Positions 1-13,051 of a stretch of DNA of 64,000 nt are shown one piece after another (the first letter of the stretch is position 1; every line of letters begins with the position of its first letter). The stretch spans positions 162,187 to 226,186 of the forward strand of contig MNCI01003445.1 in assembly GCA_015680685.1 (NCBI GenBank). The letters are read 5' to 3'. The DNA is from Gnetum montanum. Lineage: Eukaryota; Streptophyta; Gnetopsida; Gnetales; Gnetaceae. A model generated the notes under the pieces. That model made no database searches, was not told the DNA's origin, and saw only the letters and a program-made list of their open reading frames with translations. The position numbers and the translations under genes were made by a program.

Positions 1-223
1 TGTTATAAGTAGGTATTATAAGGACTGCATAGACTAGGCAATTGAACAAAATAGGAACTCTCAACAACTCACAGTACTTGGCAAAGTTGGCTGAATCTCT
101 TTAAGATAAGTCATTTGTAGTTTACACATAATGCAATTGTTTCATTTTTCACAACCGCACACTTCAACAACACACACACATACTCACACTAACTACTGAG
201 TTTATTTGGAGGTATCTGAGCCT

Positions 224-240
224 TGGTGTTGCCAGAGACC
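224..240 (+). other. Possible tRNA-Asp primer binding site
   Basis: TGGTGTTGCCAGAGACC resembles the tRNA-Asp PBS used by Athila elements (TGGCGCCGTTGCC...) with three bases missing and C-to-T and G-to-A changes. If correct, bases 1-222 are the end of a 5' LTR. I could not align them with the 3' LTR at 6612, so this is weak. Confidence 0.3.
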
Positions 241-429
241 AGCAAGCACCTAAATCCTGTTCGAGGGCACTCGTTGGCGGTCGCGTTCCAAACGGTCACC
301 AACAGATGTGACATCTATCAATATGTACATCCTAAGCGATGTTTCCCATTGTGTCACATTTACAAGAGTCTGGGGTGTATGCTTTAAATCCACAACTAAC
401 ACAAAGGTAAACATCTAGAAGATTACCTT

Positions 430-1790
430 ATCCTCAAGGTAATTTTAGGCAATCTCACTAGCAACAACAATATTATCCTAGTGAAACTCCACCACAACCA
501 TATGAGCAATATCAATAGTGGTAGCAACCATAATCATGGGTGTCAGCACCACCAAGGTAGCAATACCCTTACTGATAGCCTGATCCATATGGGTACTATG
601 TTTAGCAACCTCTGTCTCCATGTGACTCCTCTAATCACATTTCTCCTTTCCAATATCACTACCACCCTTCTAATTATTATCAAACTCATTCTCCACATGA
701 AGGAAATGAAGGAAGAAATGTTACCTTTTCTCCTTATCCCCCTCTTTTCCTTACACATGTTTCTCCTCCAATTGCACAGCAACCACCTACTCAACCTATG
801 TAGGGTGAACTACTAGCTCAACCACAACAACACAATGCTACTAGGGTTGTTCATCTACAACCGGTTCATCAACCAAGTGGGTCAGAAACTCGATCAAACA
901 AAAGGCCTTTCTTCTAACCTCGTAGTCCACTTAAGCTCTTACCTACACCTGTGATTAACAACCCTATTCCTTCATCTTCCTCTGTATCGAATTCCTTCGA
1001 GTTCCCTTCAAACCAAAATCTTCCTAGGATCCATACTATAATGCTTAATCACACTATATCTAATTGGATTTATGTTGGAAACCTTCCTAAGAAATTAGTC
1101 AATCCTGGAAGTTCTCTCATTTATTTGCATATTGTTGGGAATGAACTGTGCAAGGCTCTTCTCAACTCAGGTTTTGGTGTTAATTTAATTTTTCATTTAA
1201 TGTATACTACATGGAACCTACCTCCTCTCAAGAAGAGCAATATCATATTAGAATTAACAAACTAGTCCATCACTATTCCATTGGAACTAGTGGAAGACAT
1301 TATGACCACTATCTGTGAGTGGTCTTACCCTGTTGATTTCCTAGTGATCAAGGTGGAGAACTGCATAGGGGATTTTTCAATCATCATGGGGATGGCATGG
1401 CTCAGCACTGTTCATGCAAGAATGGGCATTAGAGATCTTTCCTTGGAAATATCCAAAGAAAATGCATTTGGAAAAATCGAGAAGAAGCAAGTTCCATGCA
1501 TCGCATATAGTTATACAGGGTGCAATTATGTGCAAGAAATCTAGGTTATGAAACAAGCATCTATCTCTACATGCAAGTACTATGCACCAAAAGTAGAAAT
1601 CCAAAAGTGTCTATACGTAGCAGCTACAAAACAAGAGGGTACCTAGTGGCTAACTGCTAATTCTAAGAGCAACACACTTTGCATGGAATCAACTAAGGGC
1701 CTAACATGCACATATGTCATAGGCATGGATGAACTAGAGCAAGTTCATCACCAACTCTCTGATGATGCAAATGATGATACTTATTAGGAA
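430..1790 (+). pseudogene. gag tail and aspartic protease remnant
   Basis: The first part, roughly 430-900, reads as a Q/P/Y-rich gag-like tail broken by stops. From about 1050 to 1540 the frame holds a retropepsin-like core: LLNSGFGVNL stands where an active-site D-S-G-A motif is expected (D replaced by N), followed about 65 residues later by GDFSIIMGMAWLSTVHA, matching the I-L-G-R-P-W-L region of plant retroelement proteases. Stops at 1263 and 1541 interrupt it. The catalytic Asp appears lost, so it is not functional. Confidence 0.6.
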
Positions 1791-2860
1791 GAGTTATAAA
1801 TTCTTGAACATCTCAAGTAAGAGCCCCTTGAATTGAAAATTCTACTGGCCAGAATAGAATATGTGTTTTTAAAAAATGGAAAGCCAATCATAATTAATGC
1901 AAATCTTACTTTGGAGCAAAAAACCATGTTGTTGAATGTGGTTGAAAAATGGTCAGCAGCCTTTGCTTGGTCATATCCTAAACTCACAGGGATTGATCCT
2001 AGGATATGCCAGCATCGTATCCACACTGACCTAGCCATGAAGCCAAATAGATAGCCATGAAGATAATTAAACCCCAAACTAAAGTAGATCATCAAAGAGG
2101 AAATCAAACAACTTCTCAATGTAGTGTTCATTTATCCTATTGTGAATAGTGAGTGGATTAGTCTACTTGTAATTGTACTGAAGAAAGGTGGCAAGTGGCA
2201 GGTCTATATCAATTTTTGGCTACTAAATATGGCAACATTCAAGGACCATTTTCCATTGCCATTTGTTGATAAGGTGCTAGACATAATATCTAGGCATTGC
2301 TACTACAATTTTCTAGATAGCTATAGTGGCTACAACCAAATTCAAATTGCACCAAAGGACAAAGAAAAGACAACATTCATAATTCCTTGGGGGACTTTTG
2401 CATATCATAAGATGCCATTTGGTCTATGTAATGGTCGTGCTACATTCCAACACCTAGTTATGAGCATTTTTCAACAGAAAATAGGAAGTGGTGTGCAAGT
2501 CTTCATGGATGACTTCTCCACTTATGAAGCTACATTTGAGCAAGCCCAAGACCGCCTTGAGCAATTGCTAAAATGATGTGTTCAAACCAACTTATGGCTC
2601 AATTGGGAAAAGAGTCATCTGATGGTTCAAGAAGGCATTGTATTGGGGCATAGAATATCACAAGCAGGAATTGAGGTAGATCTTGAGAAAATAAGGGTCA
2701 TCCAAGGAATAACCTGCCAACCAAAAACTATCAAAGATGTTCAATCATTCCTTGGACATATTGGCTACTACTAGTGATTCATAGAGAATTTCTCTAAGAT
2801 TGCAAAACTATTGGTGGAGCTGACGAAGAAAGATGGTCCCTTTGTCTAGACTACAAAATT
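1790..2860 (+). pseudogene. Reverse transcriptase remnant
   Basis: Two frame pieces (1833-2054 and 2124-2576) and their continuation form a Ty3/gypsy RT. Landmarks in order: a FAWSY-x-GIDPRICQHRI segment before the palm, KKGGKWQVYINFWLLN (usually W-R-V-C-I-D-Y-R-x-L-N), YSGYNQIQIAP, FGLCNGRATFQ and the catalytic FMDDFS near 2503-2520. The box after the active site, ending in the usual GxxxYYxxFIxxFS segment, lies at about 2755-2800 and contains stops. The YxDD pair is kept, but the reading frame is destroyed. Confidence 0.85.
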
Positions 2861-2879
2861 GAAAAAGCATTCTAACTGA

Positions 2880-3310
2880 AAGAGAAACTTGTAGAAACTC
2901 CAACTCTACAAGCACGTGGCTAGTCCAAACCATTTCATGTCATGATGGATGCATCAAATTATGCCTTGGGAGTCGTGCTTACGTATATGGATGACAAGAG
3001 GTGTCCATACTACATCCACTATGCTAGCCAAAGTATTGTGGGTGCATAACTAAATTACACCACTACAAAAATAGAATTGATGACAATGGTGTTTGCTCTA
3101 GAGAAGTTCAAGCATTATGTGCTTGGGTATAAGGTGTTTGTGCACACAGACCACAGTGTCATCCACTTCCTGATGAACAAGCCAATGGTAAGCCCCTATG
3201 TTATATGGTGGCTAGTGATCTTGCAAGAATTTGATTTTATGATGGTGTATTGAAATGGCATTGAGAATGTGGTCGTTGATCACTTGTCTCAATTATGCTG
3301 GGACAACAAA
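2880..3310 (+). pseudogene. RNase H remnant
   Basis: The frame after RT carries the RNase H pattern of Ty3/gypsy elements: MMDASNYALGVVL (first catalytic Asp), TTTKIELMTMVFALEKFKHY (catalytic Glu) and VFVHTDHSVIHFLM (Asp). The end, NVVVDHLSQL, corresponds to the usual N-x-V-A-D-x-L-S-R. TAG and TAA codons interrupt it. Confidence 0.8.
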
Positions 3311-4740
3311 GAGGAAGAAAACCCACTATCTAACATGTTTCCTGATGAACTCCTCTTTATTGGGGCTATAACTAAACAATTTCCCAATGAGCCTAAATGG
3401 TATGATGGCATTCTTACCTATCTTCTCACCCAAGAGATGCCACAAGGGTTGGATCATCAAAAGAAACAATAGTTTCTTCACTAGGTAAAACACTTCATGG
3501 AGATCAATGGACACCTTTACAAGGTCTGCGCTGATGGCCTAGTTCGTTGGTATGTCCCTAATGCTAATCAATTATGTATTCTTCAATATGCTAATGAAGG
3601 TCCTTGTGGAGGACACTATGTTGGGAGATGCATGACCATTAAAATCCTAATGGCAAGGTACTATTGGCCAACAATCTTTAGGGATGCTTACCATTACATC
3701 CACTATTGTGAACAATGCCAACAAGATGGTGGAATGACTGCTCAAATGGAGGAACAGTAGCAATGGATTTAACCACTAAAATCCTTCGACATCTGGGGCA
3801 TTGATTTCATGGGTCCCATCATTCCCATGTCAAATGAAAAGATGTACATCATAGTCGTTGTTGACTATTGTACAAAATGGGTAGAAGTAGCAACCATCAT
3901 CAATTGTACATCTTCTACTACTACTCAGTTTGTACAACAAAATGTTGTAAACAGGTTTGGTGTGCCACATGCATTAATCTCTGATAATGGAACTCACTTT
4001 ATAGACACTACTTTTTGAAAATTCATGTAACACTTGGGGGTTGAACATAAACTCACAACACCCTATCACCCCCAAGCCAGTGGTCAAGCTAAGGTTACCA
4101 ATAGAGAAATCACAAGGATTCTAACAAGAACTATTAGCAAATACAGGAAAGATTGGAGCACAAAACTCAATGATGTCCTTTGGGCCTACCGCTCAACATG
4201 GAAACTTCCTATAGGTCATTCTCCCTATGAGCTTGTGTATAGAAATTACCAACACTTTCTATTTAATCTAAGCTTCATACACTTTCAACAACCTGTGACC
4301 TTGACCTTGACTTAAGTCTAGCACAAAAAGAAAGACTAATGAATCTCAACCTGCTAGATGAAAATTGATTGGTAGCCCTATCATCTAATGAGTTGCAGAA
4401 GGCCTATAACAAAAAGCATCTTAAAATTAGAAAAGTCAAATTTCAACCAGGAGATAAGGTTCTCTACTAGAACCCCACACATGTATCTCAATGAACTAAG
4501 TTCCAAACATTATGGGAAGGACCTTACATCATTTACAAAACTTTTGCTTCTAGGACCATGATGATCTACAAGCATGAGAGCCCAAACAAGAAACAACTTA
4601 TCAACATCCAACAAATCACACCTTTCCATAAGCATAAGCCAGCTAATATAATAGACACCTTATCGAATGGGCAACCACACCCCATATTTCGAATCTCCTT
4701 CTTTCAACTTAGTTGTGGGGGAGATGGCCACCTATGCTAA
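3311..4740 (+). pseudogene. Integrase remnant
   Basis: The HHCC zinc-binding domain is at 3497-3760 (GGHYVGRCMTIKILMARYYW then CEQCQQDGG). The catalytic core runs from FDIWGIDFMGP (about 3789-3820) through ISDNGTHF (second Asp, near 3979) and PYHPQASGQAKVTNRE (Glu, near 4060-4110). The C-terminal part continues, broken, to about 4740. The D,D,E residues remain visible, but stops at 3758, 4016 and 4313 and frame changes make it inactive. Confidence 0.85.
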
Positions 4741-6600
4741 CCACATAAGTGGCTCCTTAGTTTTTCATTTTTTTTGTTTTACACATTTTTTGTTTACACA
4801 TTCTTTATTTTACATCTTCTTGTTTTCATGTTATTAATCTCTTCTAATTTTTTGTATTACACCATTGTTAGTACATTTGCTATTTCTTGAAAATTTTACA
4901 CTTTCTTTTGTTTTGGTGTGATTTCCTAACTTTTTGTTAATAAGTGCCAAGTATAGTGGTAAGGTGTTGATTGATGTACTATTTTTGTTATTTGATTGTT
5001 GGTGTCTAGTTTTTGGCTTTGAATTTCATTACGAATGATTAGGACATGGTTTCTTTTACATGCAACAAGCAATGAATCCACAGTATCCACCCATCCACAA
5101 ACTCTATGGTTTTCCTTGTTTTGGAAACATGCAATCCCTTTTTCATTAATGAAACTATGACTTTGCTAGTTTTTGGAATTGGGAAGGATTCAAAGGTTCG
5201 AACAGGGTGTGACTTCAAGAGGATCTAATATTCCTTATGCCTTTTTGTTTGCCTGGGTGAATGTGTGTTCTCATGGATTTCTTACCATTCCCTGTTGACC
5301 AATAAAAGGAAGTTGAATAAGTCTTTGCATTGTGTGGTTCTCATCACAAAAAAAAATGATGGGAATTCAAAGCACATCCCTTAAACAAAATAAACAGGCT
5401 ACAAGCACTAGTTATGGAACTAGAAAGACATGTTACCCATGCTTGAAGGTCCCCTCTAACTAGGGCCCTTCCTCACTTGCTACTTCTTTTTTCTTCTCTA
5501 ATAAGGAATGGTGGTTTGTTCTATGGGAGCACTCTTGTGTCTCAAGGGGATGGACTGGTCTTAGAATTGTTATGCAAAGTCACTGAAAGAGGTTGGTTTT
5601 GGTCTAGGCTAATGATGGATCTTATCAAGGTCATTTAACCATAAAATCCACAAGGAACTTCATGTGATCTTAATCAGGAACTCCATTCCACTCTCTCTCA
5701 TCCATCTATGCTTTCCATGTCTCACCCCATTGTTGGTTTCATGTTCATATTCAATGTCCTAGTTTGATGTGTTAGAATTATTAGGTAGTTTCTTATGGGT
5801 TTTTGTCCTTAACCTTCCACAACCATTAATCATCCATGGAGCCCATGGACTCCTTGGTTTGGAGTTTTGCAAGGGCATAAAATGCCTATGCCTACTTTGG
5901 GGAGGACTCAATTGCATATTTTTGGTTGGGTTAGTTACGTTCTTTACCCTTAGACACTCTTATAATCAAATCTTTTTGTTTATCCCATCAATGACATCTA
6001 ATTGTGCACATATTCACAACATTTTTTAGTAAAACTTTTCTTTTTATTGTTGTGAATTCTTACACCCTCTTCAAATATTTTCTTGTGTTAAACTTTCTCA
6101 AATTTAATGGACCACTTATCTATTTTATCCTATTTGTCAGCCTTCCCACTAACACTCCTACAAGAATCAACCTACCACAATCACAACCTAGCCAAGTGTA
6201 ACCATCGACAAGAGAAGACATTTGACAGCTATGTGTTACACATTGCATACTAATTCCCAATTTTGTTGTGATTGCAATGGGAAGCATGGATTGGAAGTGA
6301 GACTATCTTCACCAAGGATGATGTAGCAGTACCACATGACGACCATTCATGATCGTTGGATCTTCTCCCTCGCTCTTTAGCTACCAAGAGGTGTTGGATG
6401 TCAATGTTATCCAGGGTGTTCCCTTCTCTTCTCATGAACATTCAATTTTGTAAAAATTGTAACTCCATACACTTGGGCACTTAGAGTCTGTCTGTTCTAT
6501 CTAGTCAGTTTGTATGTTAGTCAATAATTCTATACCTTCCCAGTATTTTGTAAGGAACTTGTTCCTCTACTTCAACACTCGAGGATGAGTTTTCATTCAG
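4741..6600 (+). other. Noncoding 3' region of the first element
   Basis: About 1.86 kb between the integrase remnant and the 3' LTR. It is T-rich, with short frames that show no recognisable domain. In Athila-type elements this position can hold an env-like frame, but I see no convincing one. Confidence 0.5.
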
Positions 6601-7130
6601 TCATGGGGGTATGATGAAACACATTTTTTCATTAGCTTTGATGTTGAGTATTCAACGTGGGGTTCATGATGCAATGTCAGGTATCTGACGTCGAATCTAA
6701 GACATGATGTTAGGTATCTAATGTCGCGGGGTATATGCCAACCTATAAATATAGTGCTTGGGCTCATAATTTTCATATGGTTTTTTAGTCAAAGTAGCAA
6801 AGCTCTTGTAGTTTGTTTTCTACAAAGTTAGAATATTTTCTGAGTGCCTACAGTAGGAGTCTAAGTGTGTAAGGATTTTTGTTTGAACACTAATGTACCT
6901 GAGTGTAGTAATGTGACGAGAATAAAATGAACTATTTCAACAATCCTTGCAGCACTGAGAATAGATTAATGTTTCCTTTAATGCACTTTGCTTTAATGCA
7001 TTTGAATTAAGCAATTAATTTTCAGTTGTTAATGAACATGAGCACAACCACTTCAAGCATACATATAGTGCTTGGTAAAACCTAGTAACACTTAATGTTT
7101 GGTAGCACAACATTATTATATGTGTTCAGG
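6601..7130 (+). repeat. 3' LTR (with PPT) of the first element
   Basis: A G-rich tract, ATGGGGGTA (6603-6611), precedes TGATGAAACAC at 6612, a plausible PPT and LTR start. A TATA box (TATAAAT, 6744-6750) lies about 130 bp inside, fitting a U3 promoter. Upstream of it are two small inverted repeats sharing the loop GTAT: TCAG-GTAT-CTGA and TTAG-GTAT-CTAA. The right edge is not defined. Confidence 0.5.
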
Positions 7131-10100
7131 ATGTGTGCAGGAAAGTGGGACAGTTACTTGTGTTAGGCTAGTTAGATAATAGAATAATTAGATATTGAAT
7201 TCCTCTACCTTTTATTCTTGTTGTAGGTAATTATATTTATAAAACATAAAATGAGAAAAATCATGTACCTCAATTACACTTAAACCATACCCTTGAGCCT
7301 CACAGGTGTGGTTGGGAAGACAATGAACATTTTCAATGCATATTTCACTTCCTAGAGGAACTAGTGCATTGGAGAATTATAGGTCCACAAAATTTGCCTA
7401 GATCATGCATAAACACCTTAGTGATTTGTATGGTTGGGCATAGGGGTACCTCGCCCCTCATCAATAGCTATGATAATTCTTCCACTTTCTCTCCTCCATT
7501 TTCATTTTTATAGTTGTGATTTCGTAGCAAATTATGAATGGATTTTTTAACCACAGGAATGATTTTAGATTGATTGAATTTGCACATTTTTTTTTCTACA
7601 CTTGGTACATTAAAATAAAGATGCATTGCATATTCTTTCCTTTCTGATTTGGTGTTGTGATATTTTTTCATACACTAAGAAATTTTTTATTTGGAAATTG
7701 TTCTTGTGATATGAGATTTTTATTTTTGTTGCTAATTTTCAATTTAAGAGAATTTTTTTATAAATTTTATGTTAATTTTTATTATGAAAAAACCCTCATC
7801 AAAATTTTGTAGGTTTCATATCAAGATTGCTTCTTGTTATTTTTTATGCATGGTTGGAACTTTACCCTTGGATCTCTTCAAATTTCAATTTTGTATAGGA
7901 GATGCTCATTACTTCATCAAAATTGTAAGGTGGAGCATTATCTTCTACACTCAAATGAGGAAAAAAAGAAATTTAAATGATTTAATAGTTTTTAATGATT
8001 TAATTGACTATTTCTACATTTTTCTTAATTTTGGGAAAAATTTATCAATATAAATTTTTTAAAATAAAATGTAGATACTAGATTCTATATGTTTTTGGAT
8101 TTCTAAAGTTAATGGCACTAATGGTTTTTGCATAAGATGCATGGTTTTTGAGTTAGAAGTCTCACTCTTTATTTTCTAGTGCTTTAGAATGTATTGGTAT
8201 TAATTTCAAAGTTGGACTCTATTAGAATTATGATCTAATTAGATTAAATATCAATAGATGTGTTGAAAGCTTATGAGCCTTAGGTCCAGTTTTGTTTGCA
8301 ATTTTCCTTGTATAGCAATGACAATAATTGACAATGATTTAGAAGTGGGGTTTGATCTCAAATAGCAATGTCACATTGATGAGTCCATAGTGTTATGATA
8401 GCCATTTTATTGTAAACATTGTAATAATGAGGATTAAATGATGAAGGAATGTGGGCTTTGCGATAGTTATAGTTGAAACAAGTGAAGTAAGAATTCTTGT
8501 AATTTTGTTACATGCCTTTATCTCATTCATGCAAGGATAGAGAAAGAATATTGGTATATAAGTATATGATTAGTACTTATGACTAGAATTTGGATAAGGT
8601 ATGTGTTGCTCAAATCTTGTATGATAAAGTAATGGATTTGAAAGATTGTATTAGGTATCATAAGCAAAGGTTGAAACTTGGGTGTTATTGTTTTCCCAAG
8701 TTAGAAGGATAAGTATCATGGATGTGTGATGAATTGAATGTAGTTCATTCACCAATCAAGTTTGGCTATATGTATGTCTTCGATGTGTATCATCCACCAC
8801 CAAGATTATATTTAATATTTATATTGGGATTTTTTCATGGTCTTATTTTTATATGTGTATGATATTTTTGGTTTGATGTGAAATTTTGAAGCATCACAAA
8901 CTTTATTGTTTAAGGATCCATGTTAAATAACTATGTTATGGTATGATTTTTAAAGCTTGTACTAAGGGGATGGTCAGTTGTTAGGTTGGAGAGTCCTAAA
9001 GTCAATGTTGAATCTATCTTTATTGTGTTGCAATAACATGGCTTTTGTATGTTGGGTTCCATCCAAGTAAGAGGAAGAATCCAAATATTGTTTCTATCAT
9101 AACCTAACCTCAAAAAAATAATATTTTAATGAATCGTAGATTGTTGACACCAATACAGGAATGAGTCTAATGCATTTAAGATTGATAATAAATAATAATG
9201 ATAAATAAATTAGATGAGTTTGATGCATGGTGAACTTGATCTTAGGATATGGAATTCTAAAACTATAAAATAAAGTAGACCTACAGATAAGATATGAATT
9301 GATAAAGTACTCATGATAACCTAATTCACATATGACACATAAAGAGAGGGGTGCTAGCTACCAAAGTAACTACTTGTATGTATGTTAAAGTGGTGGTGGA
9401 TGATTAGTTTTGATAAATGAGCTATATATCCAATCACACTCTTACTTGATCTTTTCTTTTTTCTAGATTATACTCTAACATGTATGAGACATGTACTTGT
9501 ATGTATGGGTTGTTACATAACTAACATTTAATGTAGTATAAAGATATCATGCACTAAAGCCAACTCTATGAATTGTCTCCAAGTCATTAAGATGGTGCAT
9601 TTAGTGCATTCACTACTTAGTCCTATTTAGACTAATATCCTCTTCATTCACAAGTATGGCTAGCAAGCATCTTAGTGTATTAAATCCCTAAAGTATTTCT
9701 ATTTATCAATCTTATTCTCACTTTGGATTGGCTATGATGATTCTTATTTGATGATGTATTAACATGGTTTATGTATGTCGAATATATGTGCAAGGTAACA
9801 ATGTGGATATTTTCTTTCCATATTTATATGTTTGCAAGTGGATGCATTCTTATCTTGTTAAGGGTCTATTTAATTTGTATTTATTAGTATTTTATTAGTG
9901 ACCCTTATGTAGATGTTTGTTTACAATTTGTCTTAACAACTAGTTATCTTTATGAATTGTGATTTGATGGTTAATAGGCTTACATTGCATACTATATCAT
10001 TTGTGTGTAGAGCATTCAACTGAGCATTATTAACTTCAAAGTATAATGTATCATTATTTTGGTAACAATTATTTTATCATACTTAGAATTTACATTTTTC

Positions 10101-13051
10101 TTGCTATGTGAGATTTATTTTTCCAAGGAGATGTAAATGTACTAGTTTAATTGTTATTTAGATTGTCCCCTTCTGCTATTCATTGTCTATGCTTTAACTT
10201 AGACATATTTTATATTGTTTTTTCATTTTTATTAAATAAGATCTTTATGAGTTATTTTTATGCAACGATCTATGACTTTTGATGGTTGTAATTAGTATTA
10301 TCCCTTGACTTAGGAGCCTTTAGATTTTGGGATGTCACAAAGTGGCCAATTAGTTTTAAAGAAGACCTAAGATGTTCTTCAACCCTTCTTTATCTACAAT
10401 AGAGAAATCTTTATGCATGTGATCTTTAACTAGGCTCTAAAGAGGGGGATTTATATTTAGACCCAAGGTGAATGATAGAAACTAAGATGGTATTTTAGTT
10501 GACCTTAATATCATATTTAAAAAAACATAAATAAGTCTTATAGATAAGTTTTGGCTTTGGATAATATCGTATTATGTACAATGAGTACATATTCCAACTT
10601 TGACATATTTGAAATAAAAAGTTTGATGCTAGACTCCATAAATTTAGGGTTGGGTGGTGGTGGAATTTCAATTTGGATATTTAGCTATACATTATTGTTT
10701 ATTTGGTTATTTATTATTTACACGTTGTTTGTTGCTAACATTTTTGATGCAACAACTCCTATGCATGGTTGTCCAACTACATGATATTTGGTTTCAAAAC
10801 CCTTAAGAGAGTATTTGTAACTTCTTTTCCCTACTCAATCACTTAGACTAACTTCCTTTTTGTTTTTATGTCCTATGTAAAATAGGTGTTAGTGAAGAAG
10901 ATTAGATTTTATGCATTTCTAGTAAGTTATTTAGCATTTGGGATTAGTGTAATTTCTTTTGAAGCTGTAACATTCAACTAGTATTATTGTACATTTAGTA
11001 CCCTTTGGTTGGCACATGTGAATTTTGTACTTATCTTTCTTCAGTGCAATCCTATTTTTAACCTTTTAGTGTTTTATTTAAATTTTGAGATTCAGACATT
11101 TAACTTAGTATTTGCTATATATTTTAAATACCATTTTTATTTGATAGATGTTGAGTGTCATTTCATTAATGTTGTATGTGTGTGTGTGTGTGTGTGTCTC
11201 TCTCTCTCTCTCTCTCTCTCTGGGTGGGTGGATGCAATTGTATTTCTCGCTACTATATTAATATCCTGAATATAGGATATTTTGCATAAGCAATAGGATC
11301 ATGTAAAGTGTTATGACCTAGTGAACAAGTTAGGATTTATAGTTAGGGGATTATTATCAATGGAATATAATATTTAACCTGTGTTTTTTATTTGCTCCTT
11401 TGCACATGCTTATGGATGCCTACTACTTTGCTTATTATTATATTTAGCATGTTATCAATTTTATATTATTAAAATTTAGTTTTTCAAAGTAATGTCTTTC
11501 TAGCCTAATCCTAGGTTGGGATGTTACAATAGAAGGTGTCATCAAGTTACATAACTATTAGACATATCTGTTATACTTAAGATATATTATTACTAGTGTA
11601 TTTTACATAAGTTAATTCATCTAGACATATCCTTTGGATCTATAAAAAATAATAAAATTTTACATTCAATCTTAAAATATATTATTTTTAACATTAAAAG
11701 TTAGTGATGAACTATTAGGTATGAAATCAACTAATACATACCACTACAAACAAATAGGTAAAGTTACAAATTCATTGTGAATTTACTTAGATTAAAGCAA
11801 AGATAATATAATAAAATTTAAAATGCTAAAACTTTAGCTTTTTTACTTAAAAATATTAATCACTTTATGTCTTGCATACATGCATGTTATACATTACGTT
11901 ATTTGATCATGTGCATGTTCTACATGTTAAAGTGTAAAGAATGAGATATTATTCTAGTGGTAAAACTTTTGATTTGAAAACTCTATGTAATGGGTTCTAT
12001 TCTAGTGAATAATGCTTAGTTACAATGTTCTAACTTGACTAAATTTCTTGGAGTAAATATTATTTTAAAAAAATTTTGAGGTTCTAGTAATTAATCATGC
12101 ATTAATTTTATATTACTAAAACTTTAGTAAAAAAATGTAACATTGTAAGATAGATTAGCATGTTTTCTACCCATGGTTTGTAATGGATAACCTACAACAA
12201 CGTGGCCTTCTAAGTAATGCTCTTATTTCCTCCATATTCACTATGTCTCAAAACTTGGAAAAATATAATTTGTGTGACCTTGATGTTAAAGGTTTCTTAT
12301 GGAATAAGTTCTCCTTGAGCTTCTCATCTCTAAAATTTCAACTTTTAGAAGAAGATAAAAAATTCACCATGAGTTGACCACTAGTAATAGGTTTACTCAT
12401 GTTAAAAATTTAATATACCATAAGTTGTGATTGACTTATAATAGGTCATAGTGAGGTCATGGTCAACTTGTGGTGGTAAAATTAATAAATAAAACTAAAA
12501 AGGCATAGAGAAAATACATAAAACAAGTCATGAGTCTCTTGACCATTAGTGGTAAATACCATAAGCTAATCATGAATCATGGTTAATTTGTGAGATCCAT
12601 TCTAACCACCTATACTTGAAAATGTACCTTAGAATTTAACCATGAGAACACCATGAGTTATGGTGCAAAAATTATAATACACAATGAGGTGACTAAGAGT
12701 TGTAATCACTAAGAAAGTTCAAAAACAAAAACTACAAGGCATGAATAAATCTTCATAAGGAAAAACATGAGTAGTGATGAGGTTGTGATCTATAACAAGC
12801 TTGAAAAAAAATAAAAATTTGAAATAATAGTTGAGGATGAATTTAGTTCTAAGAAGAGCAAATAGGGTAGGAAAATTAATCTTTAGCATCTTACAATAGT
12901 AGATGAGATCTTACAATATGAAAAAACATAAATGAACATAGAGTTCATGGAATTTATGGCACTTGAACTAAAATACAAAGAAACATAAGAAATTCTTTAA
13001 CTTTCCATTATCTACCTTCTTCTTTACATGGATTTGAAGGATAAGCAGTGG
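7131..13051. other. AT-rich intergenic DNA, no gene seen
   Basis: About 5.9 kb with no frame that reads as a known domain. The longest frames are composition artefacts. It contains one microsatellite (11177-11221) and two sites, GGGATGTCACA near 10331 and GGGATGTTACA near 11519, that look like the reversed start of a Tekay/Del-type LTR. No internal element sequence supports them. Confidence 0.6.
11177..11221 (+). repeat. Compound microsatellite (TG)n(TC)n
   Basis: About ten TG units followed directly by about twelve TC units. It lies in noncoding DNA. Confidence 0.95.

Larger units (their letters stand above)
1..7130 (+). mobile_element. Degenerate Ty3/gypsy LTR retrotransposon, Athila/Tat type
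   Basis: A decayed element running left to right. Seen: a possible PBS near 224, a protease remnant, reverse transcriptase, RNase H and integrase in the Ty3/gypsy order, a long noncoding 3' part, a G-rich tract at 6601-6611 and a 3' LTR with a TATA box. The integrase core begins with FDIWGIDFMGP, wording typical of the plant non-chromovirus (Athila/Tat) branch. The frame is broken by many stops and shifts, so it is dead. Most of gag and the 5' LTR are missing or lie left of the window. The right edge is approximate because no matching 5' LTR is available. Confidence 0.8.

Noticed and set aside
4558-4740. Small + strand frame as a separate gene
   Set aside because: It is the broken C-terminal end of the first element's integrase.
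11009-11269. Frame with a Val-Cys and Ser-Leu run
   Set aside because: It runs through the (TG)n(TC)n microsatellite and has no domain.
10320-11530. GGGATGTCACA and GGGATGTTACA as reversed LTR starts of a Tekay-type element
   Set aside because: The sequences next to them do not align with each other, and no PBS, PPT or coding remnant was found.
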